Both the position numbers and the translations under genes were made by a program. Of a stretch of DNA of 64,000 nt, positions 48,973 through 59,203 are shown piece after piece. How positions within the stretch are numbered: the first letter of the stretch is position 1; each line of letters opens with the position of its first letter. The notes below the pieces were generated by a model, which saw nothing but the letters and a program-made list of their open reading frames with translations, did no database searches and was not told the origin of the DNA. The DNA comes from Methylotenera sp. (GTDB lineage Bacteria > Pseudomonadota > Gammaproteobacteria > Burkholderiales > Methylophilaceae): the NCBI GenBank assembly GCA_030652995.1, contig JAUSAG010000009.1:62001-126000 (forward strand), read 5' to 3'.

Positions 48973-51066
48973 CTACTTCACACGCATACCCAATTGCGCT
49001 CCTGCATCAGGACTTAAAATAAATGGCCCGCCACGTTCATCACTCGCTGCTAGCACCATGCCTTCACTCATGCCAAATTTCATTTTACGTGGCGCCAAAT
49101 TAGCGACCATGACTGTTAAACGACCAATCAATGTCGCCGGATCGTAAGCAGATTTAATTCCGGCAAATACCTGACGTGGTTTCTGCTCGCCGATATCCAA
49201 GGTGAGTTTAAGTAATTTCTCAGCCCCTTCCACATGCTCGGCATTGACGATTTTAGCGATGCGTAAATCTACCTTTGTAAAATCATCAATGCTGATGTAC
49301 TCGGCCTCAATTGCTTCAGTATTAGCATCATTCTGCTGATGCGTCGCATGGCGTTGCTCAGAATGAGGCTGTGGTGCAGGTGTTGCCTGCAAATTTTCTT
49401 TATTTGCTTCGGTCATCGCTTCAATCAATTTAGCATCCACACGTGTAATAAGGTGCTCGTAAGCGTTAATCTGATGACCTTGTGCTAATGACGCTGTTAC
49501 ACTTTTCCAAGTCAGTGGTTCGATATTAAGGAATGACTCAATCTCACCGGCTAACTTTGGTAGTACAGGCTTCAAATACAAAGTCAGCAAGCGGAACATT
49601 TCAAGTGCGTCTGAGCACACTTGTTGCAATCGGGCTTCCTGCCCTTCTTGTTTAGCCATCACCCAAGGCGCGGCTTCAGCAACAAAGCCATTAGCCTGAT
49701 CAGCTAAAGACATAATTTCCCGAAGTGCTTTGCCGTAATCACGATGATCATAAGCCTCTGAGATTCGAGCCGCAGCTAACTCCATCTCAACAATCACCGT
49801 ATTCGCTTGTGATGTTTTCAATATCCCATCAAAACGTTTATTGATAAAACCAGCGGTTCTACTCGCGATATTGATATATTTACCCACTAAATCACTATTC
49901 ACGCGCGCAACAAAATCTTCAAGATTAAGATCGATGTCTTCCATTGTGCTATTTAATTTAGCTGCATAGTAATAGCGCAGATACTCAGGATTTTTAATGT
50001 GGTCCAAGTAGCTACGTGCTGTAATAAACGTACCGCGCGACTTGCTCATTTTTTCACCGTTTACGGTCAAAAAACCGTGCGCGAAAATTTGCGTAGGTTT
50101 ACGGTGTCCTGAAAACTCGAGCGTAGCCGGCCAAAACAGCGCATGGAAATAAAGAATATCTTTGCCTATAAAGTGATAAAGCTCTGTCTTACTCTCTTTC
50201 GCCCAGTATTCGTCAAAATCCAACCCCTTAGCTTGGCAAAGATTTTTGAAGCTGGCCATGTAGCCGATAGGGGCATCCAGCCATACATAGAAGTATTTAC
50301 CTGGCGCATCTGGAATTTCAAAGCCGAAATATGGCGCATCGCGTGAAATATCCCAGTCATTCAAGCCATTTTCAAACCATTCGCCCATTTTATTGGCAGC
50401 TTCACCTTGTAGCGTAGGCTTATCTGAATTAGCCCCACTACGCGTCCAGTCTTTTAAGAACTGTTCGCATTCAGAGAGCTTGAAGAAATAATGTTCAGTC
50501 TCTTTGCGCACCGGTGCGGCACCAGAAACTGCTGAATAGGCATTAATCAACTCAGTAGGGTTATAAGTTGCGCCACAAACTTCACAAGAATCGCCATACT
50601 GGTCTTTTGCGTGACATTTTGGACATTCACCTTTAATAAAACGGTCCGGCAAGAACATGTTTTTAACCGGGTCATAGAACTGTTCTATCGTTTTAGTAGC
50701 GATCTTGCCCGCAGCTTTGAGTTTTTTATAAATATCTTGAGAGAGCGCTTTATTTTCAGGCGCATTGGTCGAATAGTAATTGTCAAAATCAACCAGAAAC
50801 TCACTGAAATCAGCGAAGTGTTCTTTGTGTACAGCCTCAATCAGCGCTTCAGGCGTAACACCCTCTTTTTCGGCACGCAACATAATTGGTGTGCCGTGCG
50901 TGTCATCCGCACATACATAATGTACGGTATTCCCCTGCATTTTTTGAAAACGCACCCAAATATCGGTTTGAATATATTCAACCAAATGTCCGAGATGAAT
51001 ACTGCCGTTAGCGTAAGGAAGTGCCGAGGTAACAAGAATTTTGCGAGGAGTTTGTGCAGTTGCCAT
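48973..51066 (-). CDS. metG: Methionyl-tRNA synthetase
   Basis: A 697-residue class I synthetase. The HIGH-type motif HLGH is at 24-27 ([14 protein letters not shown]), the zinc knuckle is [17 protein letters not shown], the KMSKS motif reads [11 protein letters not shown], and a C-terminal OB-fold tRNA-binding domain (about 590-697, [20 protein letters not shown], then [21 protein letters not shown]) allows dimerisation. Length is as in E. coli (about 677). It is divergent from apbC with a 217 bp gap. Confidence 0.97.
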   Translation of the reverse strand: MATAQTPRKILVTSALPYANGSIHLGHLVEYIQTDIWVRFQKMQGNTVHYVCADDTHGTPIMLRAEKEGVTPEALIEAVHKEHFADFSEFLVDFDNYYSTNAPENKALSQDIYKKLKAAGKIATKTIEQFYDPVKNMFLPDRFIKGECPKCHAKDQYGDSCEVCGATYNPTELINAYSAVSGAAPVRKETEHYFFKLSECEQFLKDWTRSGANSDKPTLQGEAANKMGEWFENGLNDWDISRDAPYFGFEIPDAPGKYFYVWLDAPIGYMASFKNLCQAKGLDFDEYWAKESKTELYHFIGKDILYFHALFWPATLEFSGHRKPTQIFAHGFLTVNGEKMSKSRGTFITARSYLDHIKNPEYLRYYYAAKLNSTMEDIDLNLEDFVARVNSDLVGKYINIASRTAGFINKRFDGILKTSQANTVIVEMELAAARISEAYDHRDYGKALREIMSLADQANGFVAEAAPWVMAKQEGQEARLQQVCSDALEMFRLLTLYLKPVLPKLAGEIESFLNIEPLTWKSVTASLAQGHQINAYEHLITRVDAKLIEAMTEANKENLQATPAPQPHSEQRHATHQQNDANTEAIEAEYISIDDFTKVDLRIAKIVNAEHVEGAEKLLKLTLDIGEQKPRQVFAGIKSAYDPATLIGRLTVMVANLAPRKMKFGMSEGMVLAASDERGGPFILSPDAGAQLGMRVK

Positions 51067-51283
51067 GAGATAAATGGATCTATTGAGCTAAAACGCTATT
51101 CTAACAAATGACGCATGGTTCACACAGCCTTGATTGGTAATTTTGCATCCATAAATTCCATTAAACCATCATTTTTTAGGCAAAATTCACCAGCAATAAT
51201 GACAATCAGTTAAAATACCTTATCTTTTTACTCAAGTTATTTAGCTTAAAATTCAACTAACGAATAAATCAGGAATTTATACA

Positions 51284-52372
51284 ATGGCAATTACAGAATT
51301 ACTCATTCAAAGCACCTTAAAAGTATGCATAGATCCTAATACTGGTAAAGACTTTGTGAGTAGCAAATCCGCTAGAAACATTAAAATTGACGGCAATGAT
51401 GTCAGCGTAGATATTGTAGTTGGCTACCCAGCCAAATCCGTGATGGCAGGCATACAAAAATTAGTGGCTGATGCGCTCCTGAGCCTTACTGGTGTTGGTC
51501 GAGTAACTGTGAATGTAAACAGCAAGATCGTTGCGCATAAAGCGCAACAAGGCGTCACACTACTACCCAACATAAAAAATATTATCGCTGTGGCTTCTGG
51601 TAAAGGTGGCGTGGGGAAGTCAACTACCTCTGTCAATTTAGCCCTGGCCCTTGCAGCGGAAGGTGCAACAGTCGGTTTGCTGGATGCTGATATCTACGGC
51701 CCTAGTCAGCCGCAAATGTTAGGTATTAGCGGCCGCCCTGAGAGCCTAGATGGTAAAAGCATGGAGCCGATGCAAGCGCATGGTATACAGGCGATGTCGA
51801 TTGGATTTTTAATCGATAATGATACGCCAATGGTGTGGCGCGGCCCAATGGTTACAGGCGCTTTAGAGCAGTTATTACGTGAAACAAAATGGAGCAATTT
51901 AGACTACTTGATTATTGACCTGCCGCCAGGCACCGGTGATATTCAACTCACACTTGCACAAAAAATTCCGGTGACGGGTGCAATTATCGTGACTACACCA
52001 CAGGATATCGCCTTACTAGATGCGCGCAAGGGATTGAAAATGTTTGAGAAAGTGAACATCCCGATTTTAGGTATTGTTGAAAACATGAGTACGCACATCT
52101 GTAGTAATTGTGGCCATGAAGAACATATTTTTGGTGCGGGTGGTGGTGAGCTAATGGCTAAGGACTATCACGTAGATTTACTCGGCTCACTGCCATTGGA
52201 TATTGGTATTCGCATACAGGCAGACAGTGGTAAGCCCACAGTCATTGCAGAGCCTAACGGCAAGATTGCCGGTATTTACAAAGAAATCGCGCGTAAAGCT
52301 GCTATTAAAATTGCCAATGCCAGCCTAGATCACAGCACCAAATTTCCGAACATTGTGATACAAAACACATAA
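51284..52372 (+). CDS. apbC: Iron-sulfur cluster carrier protein ApbC/Mrp
   Basis: A 362-residue P-loop NTPase of the Mrp/ApbC family that transfers [4Fe-4S] clusters to target enzymes. An N-terminal MIP18/DUF59-like domain (about 1-85) precedes the deviant Walker A GKGGVGKST (106-114). The cluster-binding motif CSNC is at 273-276. The order metG | apbC - dcd is common in Betaproteobacteria; here pgl/zwf are inserted before dcd. Confidence 0.92.
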   Translation: MAITELLIQSTLKVCIDPNTGKDFVSSKSARNIKIDGNDVSVDIVVGYPAKSVMAGIQKLVADALLSLTGVGRVTVNVNSKIVAHKAQQGVTLLPNIKNIIAVASGKGGVGKSTTSVNLALALAAEGATVGLLDADIYGPSQPQMLGISGRPESLDGKSMEPMQAHGIQAMSIGFLIDNDTPMVWRGPMVTGALEQLLRETKWSNLDYLIIDLPPGTGDIQLTLAQKIPVTGAIIVTTPQDIALLDARKGLKMFEKVNIPILGIVENMSTHICSNCGHEEHIFGAGGGELMAKDYHVDLLGSLPLDIGIRIQADSGKPTVIAEPNGKIAGIYKEIARKAAIKIANASLDHSTKFPNIVIQNT

Positions 52373-52449
52373 ATGTTCACGAAAAATAAAGCATAGCGAG
52401 TGCTGGTCGCCCCAAATGCTTAATTAAGCCCATCCTTTTATTAGACAGA

Positions 52450-52470
52450 GTTCCCTGAACTTGGTCGAAG
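52450..52470 (+). repeat. Dispersed short palindromic repeat, copy 2
   Basis: GTTCCCTGAACTTGGTCGAAG is a diverged copy of the repeat at 40501-40526, in the gap between apbC and pgl. The flanking AGCCC(A)TC and GA(C)GGGCT at 52425-52435 and 52488-52497 can pair across it with one mismatch. Confidence 0.7.
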
Positions 52471-52506
52471 AGAAATCTTCCTGAAAAAAGACGGGCTAAG
52501 GTTTAA

Positions 52507-53229
52507 TTAAAGTTTTACGCCGAAGCAATACACATCTACACCACAACTTGGAGCAATTAAGGTTGCCGGTATAGCCACACCTTTGCGCCAATGCTCTACC
52601 GCCTCTTGCTTACCAGCCCCTGTCACTATAAAAATCACCTCATGCGTATCATTGAGTCGATTTTGACTAAGGGTAATACGGTCAGTCGGTGGCTTTGGTG
52701 AATTAAAAACGGGAACCGCGTCTGCACTATTATCTACGCTTTGATTCGGAAACAGTGAAGCAGTATGCCCATCTTCACCCAGCCCTAAAATTACCATATC
52801 AAAAGTACGTACACCTGTCAGGGTTTTAGCGTATGCTTTCGCACCTTCAATATTGCCTAGCTCTGCAGGAATATCATGAATTTGCCGTTGTGGAATTGCC
52901 ACATGGTTTAACCAAGCTTCGCGTGCCATTTTGCTGTTACGTTCAGTATGATCCACTGGCAAACAACGGTCGTCATTATGATAAATATGCCAATATCCCC
53001 AGTCAGCCTGCTCTTTGGCGAGTAGCTGGTACACGCTTTTTGGCGTGCTGCCACCAGCCAAAACGATTAAAAAACTGCCGTGTTTTTCAATCGCGTCCTT
53101 AGCCGCTTGAAGAATGCGTTTTACGGTTGCCTGGTTAATTTCATCTTGCGAGTTAAAGCTATGCCAGCGCGAGGTTTGATTATTGGCCAAATTGAGCGAT
53201 TTAAGTTGAAGTGTTTGTGAGTTTTGCAT
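52507..53229 (-). CDS. pgl: 6-phosphogluconolactonase
   Basis: A 240-residue DevB/NagB-family lactonase that hydrolyses 6-phosphogluconolactone, the product of Zwf. Recognisable segments are FLIVLAGGSTPKSVYQLLA, YHNDDRCLPVDHTERN, and ILGLGEDGHTASLFP with His and Asp in the active site. It is divergent from zwf with a 107 bp shared interval; the pair is functionally matched. In methylotrophs this branch oxidises formaldehyde-derived glucose 6-phosphate in the dissimilatory RuMP cycle; gnd is not in the window. Confidence 0.94.
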   Translation of the reverse strand: MQNSQTLQLKSLNLANNQTSRWHSFNSQDEINQATVKRILQAAKDAIEKHGSFLIVLAGGSTPKSVYQLLAKEQADWGYWHIYHNDDRCLPVDHTERNSKMAREAWLNHVAIPQRQIHDIPAELGNIEGAKAYAKTLTGVRTFDMVILGLGEDGHTASLFPNQSVDNSADAVPVFNSPKPPTDRITLSQNRLNDTHEVIFIVTGAGKQEAVEHWRKGVAIPATLIAPSCGVDVYCFGVKL

Positions 53230-53336
53230 AAAACAGTCGTGCCTTTTTCGGTATAATTACTACAAATTCAATGATGCGCTATTTTAACGTAAAGTAGCCC
53301 CAAACCTTATAAAATCCTATAGAGAGAATTGAAGTT

Positions 53337-54842
53337 ATGTCCAAAAAAATAGATCCCTGTACCCTTGTATTGTTTGGTGCGAGCGGCAACTTGTCCCGTA
53401 TCAAATTGATGCCAGGCTTGTTCCGCTTAGATGCTGCGGGACGTCTTCCTGAGCAAATGGTGATTCTCTCTGTAGGCCGCGGTGAATTATCACGTGAAGC
53501 ATGGGCTGCTGAAATCAAAAGCATGCTGGATGCAAAATTCAAAAATGGCTACGATGAAAAAGTATTTGAACGCTTTATTGCGCGTAACCATTACCATTCA
53601 AACCCACCTACTGATCCTGATGCATTTAAAAAACTGCAAGAAAAACTATCAGATGAAAAAGTTTTTCCTCAAAATCTGGCGTATTTCTTATCAGTACGCC
53701 CAACTGATTTTGCAACTATCGTTGCACAACTATCAGGCGTAGGCTTAGTGGATGAAAGCAAATACTGGCGCCGCGTGTTGATTGAAAAACCATTCGGGAC
53801 TGACTTGGCCACTGCACAGGCCTTGCAAGCTGAACTGACAAAATACCTTAAAGAAAGTCAAATCTACCGTATTGACCACTACTTGGGTAAATCTGCAGTA
53901 CAAAACATCATGCTCACACGCTTTGCCAATGCCATATTTGAACCACTTTGGAATAACCAACACATTGACCATGTGCAAATCACCAACAATGAAACATTAG
54001 GGGTTGGTGATCGCACTACGTTTTATAACGCAACAGGTGCTAAACGCGATATGTTCCAAAGTCATTTATTGCAAACATTAGCGTTGGTTGCAATGGAAAA
54101 GCCTGCTGATTTAACACCAGAAAGTATACGCGCAGAAAAAATAAAATTGCTGCAATCAATTCGTCCAATTGACACTAAAAACATTAAAACCCAGGCATTT
54201 CGCGCACAATATGCGGCAGGTCGCGTATGTGTCGGTGATGGTCACGGAGAGAATGTCCACGGTTACTTAGAAGAACTTAAACGTGAAGGCATTGAATCAA
54301 GCAACACAGAAACTTACGCTGCAGTAAAACTATTTATTGACAACCCACGCTGGAAAGGTGTGCCATTCTATGTGCGTACTGCCAAGCGTATGCATGAGGG
54401 TAATACAGCAATCTCTATCCGTTTCAAAAAGGCGCCGATAGAACTGGTTGAAGGTCAACATCAAAACTGGCTTGTCATTAATATTCAGCCCCGTGAATGC
54501 GTCAAAATGGAAATTGAATCAAAAATTCCAGGCTTAGATATTGCCACGCGCACTTTAAGCATGGATTTGGCACAACGGCAAAAAGAAGATGAAACCATCG
54601 ATTCTTACGAAACATTAATGCTGAATCTGATGGAAGGTGACCCGTCACAATACCTACACATCAGCGAGGTGGAAGCGCAGTGGAAACTAGTTGATCCGAT
54701 TGTGAAAGTCTGGTCTGAAGATAATACCACGCTACATCAGTACGCGGCAGGTAGCCGAGACCCTAAAGAATCCAGCGTTATCTTTGAATCAGAAGATCAA
54801 TTCTGGCGTTACAGCATTGAACTAGGCGGCGATAAGCACTAA
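53337..54842 (+). CDS. zwf: Glucose-6-phosphate dehydrogenase
   Basis: A 501-residue NAD(P)-dependent enzyme. The Rossmann motif GASGNLSR (14-21) replaces the more usual GxxGDLxxR; the catalytic segment RIDHYLGK is at about 177-184, with the surrounding KPFG (IEKPFGTDLATAQ) also present. The C-terminus ends in ALGGDKH-like sequence. Ribosome site AGAGAG lies upstream of the start. In RuMP-cycle methylotrophs Zwf feeds formaldehyde oxidation. Cofactor preference is not readable with certainty. Confidence 0.95.
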   Translation: MSKKIDPCTLVLFGASGNLSRIKLMPGLFRLDAAGRLPEQMVILSVGRGELSREAWAAEIKSMLDAKFKNGYDEKVFERFIARNHYHSNPPTDPDAFKKLQEKLSDEKVFPQNLAYFLSVRPTDFATIVAQLSGVGLVDESKYWRRVLIEKPFGTDLATAQALQAELTKYLKESQIYRIDHYLGKSAVQNIMLTRFANAIFEPLWNNQHIDHVQITNNETLGVGDRTTFYNATGAKRDMFQSHLLQTLALVAMEKPADLTPESIRAEKIKLLQSIRPIDTKNIKTQAFRAQYAAGRVCVGDGHGENVHGYLEELKREGIESSNTETYAAVKLFIDNPRWKGVPFYVRTAKRMHEGNTAISIRFKKAPIELVEGQHQNWLVINIQPRECVKMEIESKIPGLDIATRTLSMDLAQRQKEDETIDSYETLMLNLMEGDPSQYLHISEVEAQWKLVDPIVKVWSEDNTTLHQYAAGSRDPKESSVIFESEDQFWRYSIELGGDKH

Positions 54843-54872
54843 TTGATTCGTTTATTTTGATTCAATAAATTC

Positions 54873-54902
54873 TTAACGCAATTAACCTATGCACTTTATA
54901 AT
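54873..54902 (+). promoter_or_regulatory. Putative dcd promoter
   Basis: TTAACG (54873-54878), 18 bp, and TATAAT (54897-54902), about 90 nt before the dcd start. Confidence 0.45.
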
Positions 54903-54919
54903 GCACAACTTAAGCCAAG

Positions 54920-54985
54920 GGGTGCATTTTAGAGTGCATTATTCTTTTATTTTCAAAGTACTTTTTAGAGTGCTTTTTAGAGCAA
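54920..54985 (+). repeat. TTTTAGAGTGC direct repeats before dcd
   Basis: TTTTAGAGTGC occurs at 54927-54937 and 54963-54973, and TTTTAGAGC at 54975-54983, between the dcd promoter and its start. GTGCA or TGCAC words also recur at 54890-54940. Unknown function. Confidence 0.65.
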
Positions 54986-54989
54986 ATAT

Positions 54990-55565
54990 ATGAGCATAAA
55001 ATCAGACAAGTGGATACGCCGTATGGCAGAGCAACACGGCATGATAGAGCCGTTTGAACCTAACCAGGTAAAAATGTCGCCAGATGGTCAGCGCATGGTA
55101 TCTTATGGCACGTCCAGCTATGGATACGATATTCGCTGCTCTAAAGAATTCAAGTTGTTCACTAATATCAATAGCACTATTGTTGACCCTAAAAACTTTG
55201 ATCCAAATTCATTTGTTGAAGTCAATGCAGATTTCTGCATCATTCCACCCAACTCATTTGCACTGGCACGCACTGTAGAGTACTTCCGCATTCCACGTAA
55301 TGTGTTGACGATCTGCTTAGGCAAATCAACCTACGCACGTTGCGGCATCATTGTGAACGTAACGCCGTTCGAACCAGAATGGGAAGGTTATGTCACATTA
55401 GAGTTCAGCAACACCACACCGCTACCTGCCAAAATCTATGCGAATGAAGGCTGCGCGCAAGTGTTGTTTTTTGAAGCCGATGAAGACGATGTTTGCGAAA
55501 CCAGTTACAAAGATCGTGGTGGTAAATATCAAGGGCAAGTCGGCGTGACATTGCCTAAAATCTAG
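54990..55565 (+). CDS. dcd: dCTP deaminase
   Basis: A 191-residue trimeric nucleotide deaminase making dUTP from dCTP for thymidylate synthesis. Typical segments are [43 protein letters not shown] and [18 protein letters not shown], with the catalytic Glu in the last run (equivalent to E. coli Glu138). Length fits the 193 of E. coli. It supplies the dUMP used by ThyA, encoded further along the window. Confidence 0.96.
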   Translation: MSIKSDKWIRRMAEQHGMIEPFEPNQVKMSPDGQRMVSYGTSSYGYDIRCSKEFKLFTNINSTIVDPKNFDPNSFVEVNADFCIIPPNSFALARTVEYFRIPRNVLTICLGKSTYARCGIIVNVTPFEPEWEGYVTLEFSNTTPLPAKIYANEGCAQVLFFEADEDDVCETSYKDRGGKYQGQVGVTLPKI

Positions 55566-55663
55566 TCAATGGCTGGTAGTCGTTAGTTAAATCTGCCTCA
55601 ACTAGCCTAGCGACCCATTAACGACCAAGACCAATAACCAACAACTCTCCTTTAGGAGTAAAA

Positions 55664-57904
55664 ATGAAATTCCGCTTTCCTGTCATTATTATCGACGAAG
55701 ATTTCCGCTCTGAAAACTCATCGGGTTTAGGTATCCGCGTACTTGCCAAAGCCATTGAAGATGAAGGAACCGAGGTGCTCGGTGTCACCAGTTATGGTGA
55801 CCTTACCTCATTCGCCCAACAGCAAAGCCGCGCTTCGGCATTTATTTTATCGATAGACGATAACGAGTTTATTGAAGAAAAACCTGAGGCGATTGAGCAA
55901 TTACGAAAATTCGTGACTGAAATTCGTCACCGTAACGAAGAAATTCCTATTTTTCTGTATGGCGAAACGCGGACTTCGCGCCACATTCCAAACGATGTGT
56001 TGCGTGAGTTGCACGGCTTTATTCACATGAATGAAGATACACCTGAGTTCGTGGCACGCCTGATTATTCGAGAAGCCAGAGCCTATTTAGACAGCCTGCC
56101 GCCGCCTTTTTTTAAAGCGCTGACACACTATGCAGCCGATGGCTCCTACTCTTGGCATTGCCCAGGCCACTCTGGTGGCGTGGCGTTTCTGAAGTCACCC
56201 GTCGGGCAAATGTTTCACCAGTTTTTTGGCGAAAACATGCTACGCGCGGATGTGTGTAATGCAGTAGATGAACTTGGTCAATTACTTGATCATACAGGCC
56301 CCGTTGCAGCCTCTGAGCGCAATGCCGCACGCATTTACAACTGTGATCACCTGTACTTTGTAACTAACGGCACTTCTACCTCAAACAAAATCGTGTGGAA
56401 CTCAACCGTAGCACCTGGTGACATTGTCGTTGTGGACCGTAATTGTCATAAATCTGTGTTGCACGCCATCATTATGACCGGTGCGATTCCCGTGTTTTTG
56501 ATGCCGACACGTAACCATTTCGGGATTATTGGACCAATTCCAAAGTCAGAGTTTGCTTGGGAAAATATTCAAAAGAAAATTGAGCGCAACCCATTTGCTA
56601 CTGATAAAAATGCAAAACCACGGGTGCTGACTATTACGCAATCGACCTATGATGGTGTGTTGTATAACGTAGAAGAAATCAAAGAAATGTTAGACGGAAA
56701 AATCGACACCTTACATTTTGATGAAGCTTGGTTGCCGCATGCAACGTTCCATGATTTTTATGGTGATTACCATGCCATTGGCGCAGACCGTCCGCGCTGT
56801 AAACAAAGCATGGTGTTCTCTACGCAATCTACCCATAAATTGCTGGCAGGCTTAAGCCAAGCCTCACAAATTTTGGTACAAAATGCTCAAGACATCCAAC
56901 TTGACCGTGATGTATTCAACGAAGCTTACTTGATGCACACTTCAACCAGCCCACAATACTCTATTATCGCGAGCTGTGATGTGGCAGCAGCGATGATGGA
57001 GGCCCCAGGCGGCACAGCATTAGTAGAAGAATCCATTATGGAGGCGCTGGACTTCCGCCGTGCGATGCGTAAAGTGGACGAAGAATGGGGTGCCGACTGG
57101 TGGTTCAAGGTTTGGGGCCCGAATGATCTTTCAGAAGAAGGTATCGAAGAGCGTGAAGCATGGATGCTAAAAGCCAATGAAAGCTGGCACGGCTTTGGCA
57201 ATCTGGCTGAAGGTTTTAACATGTTGGATCCAATTAAAGCCACCATCATTACGCCTGGCTTGGATATTCATGGCGACTTCTCGGAAGAATTTGGTATTCC
57301 AGCCGCAATTGTGACCAAATATCTGGCTGAACATGGCGTAATTGTTGAAAAAACAGGCCTGTATTCATTCTTTATCATGTTCACCATCGGCATTACCAAA
57401 GGCCGCTGGAACACCATGGTAGCTGCATTGCAGCAATTTAAAGATGACTATGACAAAAATCAACCACTTTGGAAAGTATTGCCAGAGTTTGTGCAAAAAC
57501 ATCCTCGCTATGAACGTATGGGCTTACGCGATTTATGCACACAGATTCACGAAGTATATAAAGCCAATGATGTTGCACGTCTCACCACTGAAATGTATCT
57601 GTCAGACATGGTACCGGCGATGAAACCAACCGATGCCTTTGCGAAAATGGCGCATCGCGAGATAGATCGTGTGCCAATCGATGAACTTGAAGGACGCATC
57701 ACGGCTGTATTGTTAACGCCCTACCCGCCAGGCATTCCATTACTGATTCCGGGTGAGCAGTTCAATAAGATTATCGTGAATTATTTGAAATTTGCACGTG
57801 AGTTTAACGAGCGCTTCCCTGGCTTTGAGACTGATGTACACGGCTTAGTGAAACAGGTGGAAGATGGCAAAGCTATTTACTACGTAGACTGCGTAGAACA
57901 ATAA
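55664..57904 (+). CDS. Orn/Lys/Arg decarboxylase, large PLP form
   Basis: A 746-residue fold-type I PLP decarboxylase of the AdiA/CadA/SpeC group. An N-terminal wing domain (about 1-145) precedes the PLP domain: HCPGHSGG (165-172), His262, Asp353 in DEAW and the Schiff-base Lys392 in STHKLLAGLSQ. The C-terminal domain begins about 600. The family decarboxylates arginine, lysine or ornithine to a polyamine precursor or for acid resistance; I cannot assign the substrate. A strong AGGAG ribosome site precedes the start. Confidence 0.88.
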   Translation: MKFRFPVIIIDEDFRSENSSGLGIRVLAKAIEDEGTEVLGVTSYGDLTSFAQQQSRASAFILSIDDNEFIEEKPEAIEQLRKFVTEIRHRNEEIPIFLYGETRTSRHIPNDVLRELHGFIHMNEDTPEFVARLIIREARAYLDSLPPPFFKALTHYAADGSYSWHCPGHSGGVAFLKSPVGQMFHQFFGENMLRADVCNAVDELGQLLDHTGPVAASERNAARIYNCDHLYFVTNGTSTSNKIVWNSTVAPGDIVVVDRNCHKSVLHAIIMTGAIPVFLMPTRNHFGIIGPIPKSEFAWENIQKKIERNPFATDKNAKPRVLTITQSTYDGVLYNVEEIKEMLDGKIDTLHFDEAWLPHATFHDFYGDYHAIGADRPRCKQSMVFSTQSTHKLLAGLSQASQILVQNAQDIQLDRDVFNEAYLMHTSTSPQYSIIASCDVAAAMMEAPGGTALVEESIMEALDFRRAMRKVDEEWGADWWFKVWGPNDLSEEGIEEREAWMLKANESWHGFGNLAEGFNMLDPIKATIITPGLDIHGDFSEEFGIPAAIVTKYLAEHGVIVEKTGLYSFFIMFTIGITKGRWNTMVAALQQFKDDYDKNQPLWKVLPEFVQKHPRYERMGLRDLCTQIHEVYKANDVARLTTEMYLSDMVPAMKPTDAFAKMAHREIDRVPIDELEGRITAVLLTPYPPGIPLLIPGEQFNKIIVNYLKFAREFNERFPGFETDVHGLVKQVEDGKAIYYVDCVEQ

Positions 57905-57917
57905 GATGAAAGTTACG

Positions 57918-58400
57918 TTACTTACGATTGTAAATAACGTAACTGAAATTTAATCCTTGCGCTGAAGTATGCGCTTCACGCGAGCTTTCCAACCACTCTT
58001 CTGACTGATACTCAGGAAAAAAAGCATCGCCGTCAACATCTAAAGGAATCTCGGTAATATAAAGCTTATTTGAAAGCCGAAGCCCTTCCTGATAAAGTTC
58101 AGCACCACCAATCAAAAACGCTTCATCATCGCCTTTACACAATGCAATAGCCTCTTGTAATGAGTTCGCGATGAGCGCATCTTCGACTTTATAATCTGTA
58201 TTACGCGTCACAATCACTGTAGTGCGCCCCGGTAGCAAGCGCCCTAGCGACTCATAAGTTTTACGCCCCATGATAATGTGATGGCCCATGGTAAGCGCTT
58301 TGAAACGCTTTAAATCTTCTGGCAAGTGCCAAGGCAAGGTGTTATTGATACCAATCACACGATGATGGGCAACCGCAACAATGATAGAAAGTTTGGTCAT
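57918..58400 (-). CDS. folA: Dihydrofolate reductase
   Basis: A 160-residue DHFR that regenerates tetrahydrofolate. Markers are the N-terminal IVAVAHHRVIGINNTLPWHLPEDL, with Trp and Asp/Glu of the Met20 loop and active site, then GRKTYESLGRLLPGRTTVI and DAFLIGGAELYQEGL. It starts 3 nt after the thyA stop, so the two are translationally linked. Confidence 0.95.
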   Translation of the reverse strand: MTKLSIIVAVAHHRVIGINNTLPWHLPEDLKRFKALTMGHHIIMGRKTYESLGRLLPGRTTVIVTRNTDYKVEDALIANSLQEAIALCKGDDEAFLIGGAELYQEGLRLSNKLYITEIPLDVDGDAFFPEYQSEEWLESSREAHTSAQGLNFSYVIYNRK

Positions 58401-58403
58401 CAG

Positions 58404-59198
58404 TTAAACGGCTACTTGCGCTTTAATCGCAGGATATGGATCGTAATTCTCCAAGGTAAAATCTTCAAATTTAAAACTGAAGATATCATTAACATCGGGA
58501 TTAATATGCATTATAGGTAAGGCGCGTGGTGTACGTGCCAGTTGCGCATTCACTTGATCAAGGTGATTAGAATAAATATGCGCATCGCCTAGCGTATGAA
58601 CGAAATCACCTAATTTCAAATTACACACTTGTGCCACCATCATAGTAAGCAGTGCATAAGAAGCAATATTAAATGGTACCCCTAAGAAAATATCAGCACT
58701 ACGCTGATAAAGCTGGCAAGAGAGTTTTCCATCAGCAACATAGAACTGGAAAAATGCATGGCACGGTGGTAATTTCATTTGGTCGACATCAGCCACATTC
58801 CAGGCTGAAACAATTAAACGGCGCGAGTCAGGGTTATTCTTGATTGCATTGACAACATGAGCAATCTGGTCAATATGCGTACCATCCGGCTTTGGCCAAT
58901 TACGCCACTGATAGCCATATACTGGGCCCAGGTTGCCATTCTCATCCGCCCATTCATCCCAAATGCGCACACCGTTTTCTTTAAGATAAGCAATGTTAGT
59001 GCTACCTTGCAAGAACCACAGCAATTCATGAATAATCGACTTTAGATGTACTTTTTTAGTCGTCAGCAGTGGAAAGCCATCAGCCAAATTAAAACGCATT
59101 TGATAGCCAAATACAGAAAGCGTACCTGTACCAGTGCGGTCTTCTTTTTTATTCCCATGCTGTAACACATGGTTAAGTAATTGCTGATAAACCTGCAT
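58404..59198 (-). CDS. thyA: Thymidylate synthase
   Basis: A 264-residue ThyA converting dUMP to dTMP with methylene-tetrahydrofolate. The catalytic Cys146 is in [12 protein letters not shown], at exactly the E. coli position, with RTGTGTLS (21-28) and [10 protein letters not shown]-like context. It is followed by folA after 3 nt and preceded by thrC after 5 nt, so thrC-thyA-folA read as one unit. Confidence 0.97.
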   Translation of the reverse strand: MQVYQQLLNHVLQHGNKKEDRTGTGTLSVFGYQMRFNLADGFPLLTTKKVHLKSIIHELLWFLQGSTNIAYLKENGVRIWDEWADENGNLGPVYGYQWRNWPKPDGTHIDQIAHVVNAIKNNPDSRRLIVSAWNVADVDQMKLPPCHAFFQFYVADGKLSCQLYQRSADIFLGVPFNIASYALLTMMVAQVCNLKLGDFVHTLGDAHIYSNHLDQVNAQLARTPRALPIMHINPDVNDIFSFKFEDFTLENYDPYPAIKAQVAV

Positions 59199-59203
59199 AT
59201 GCG

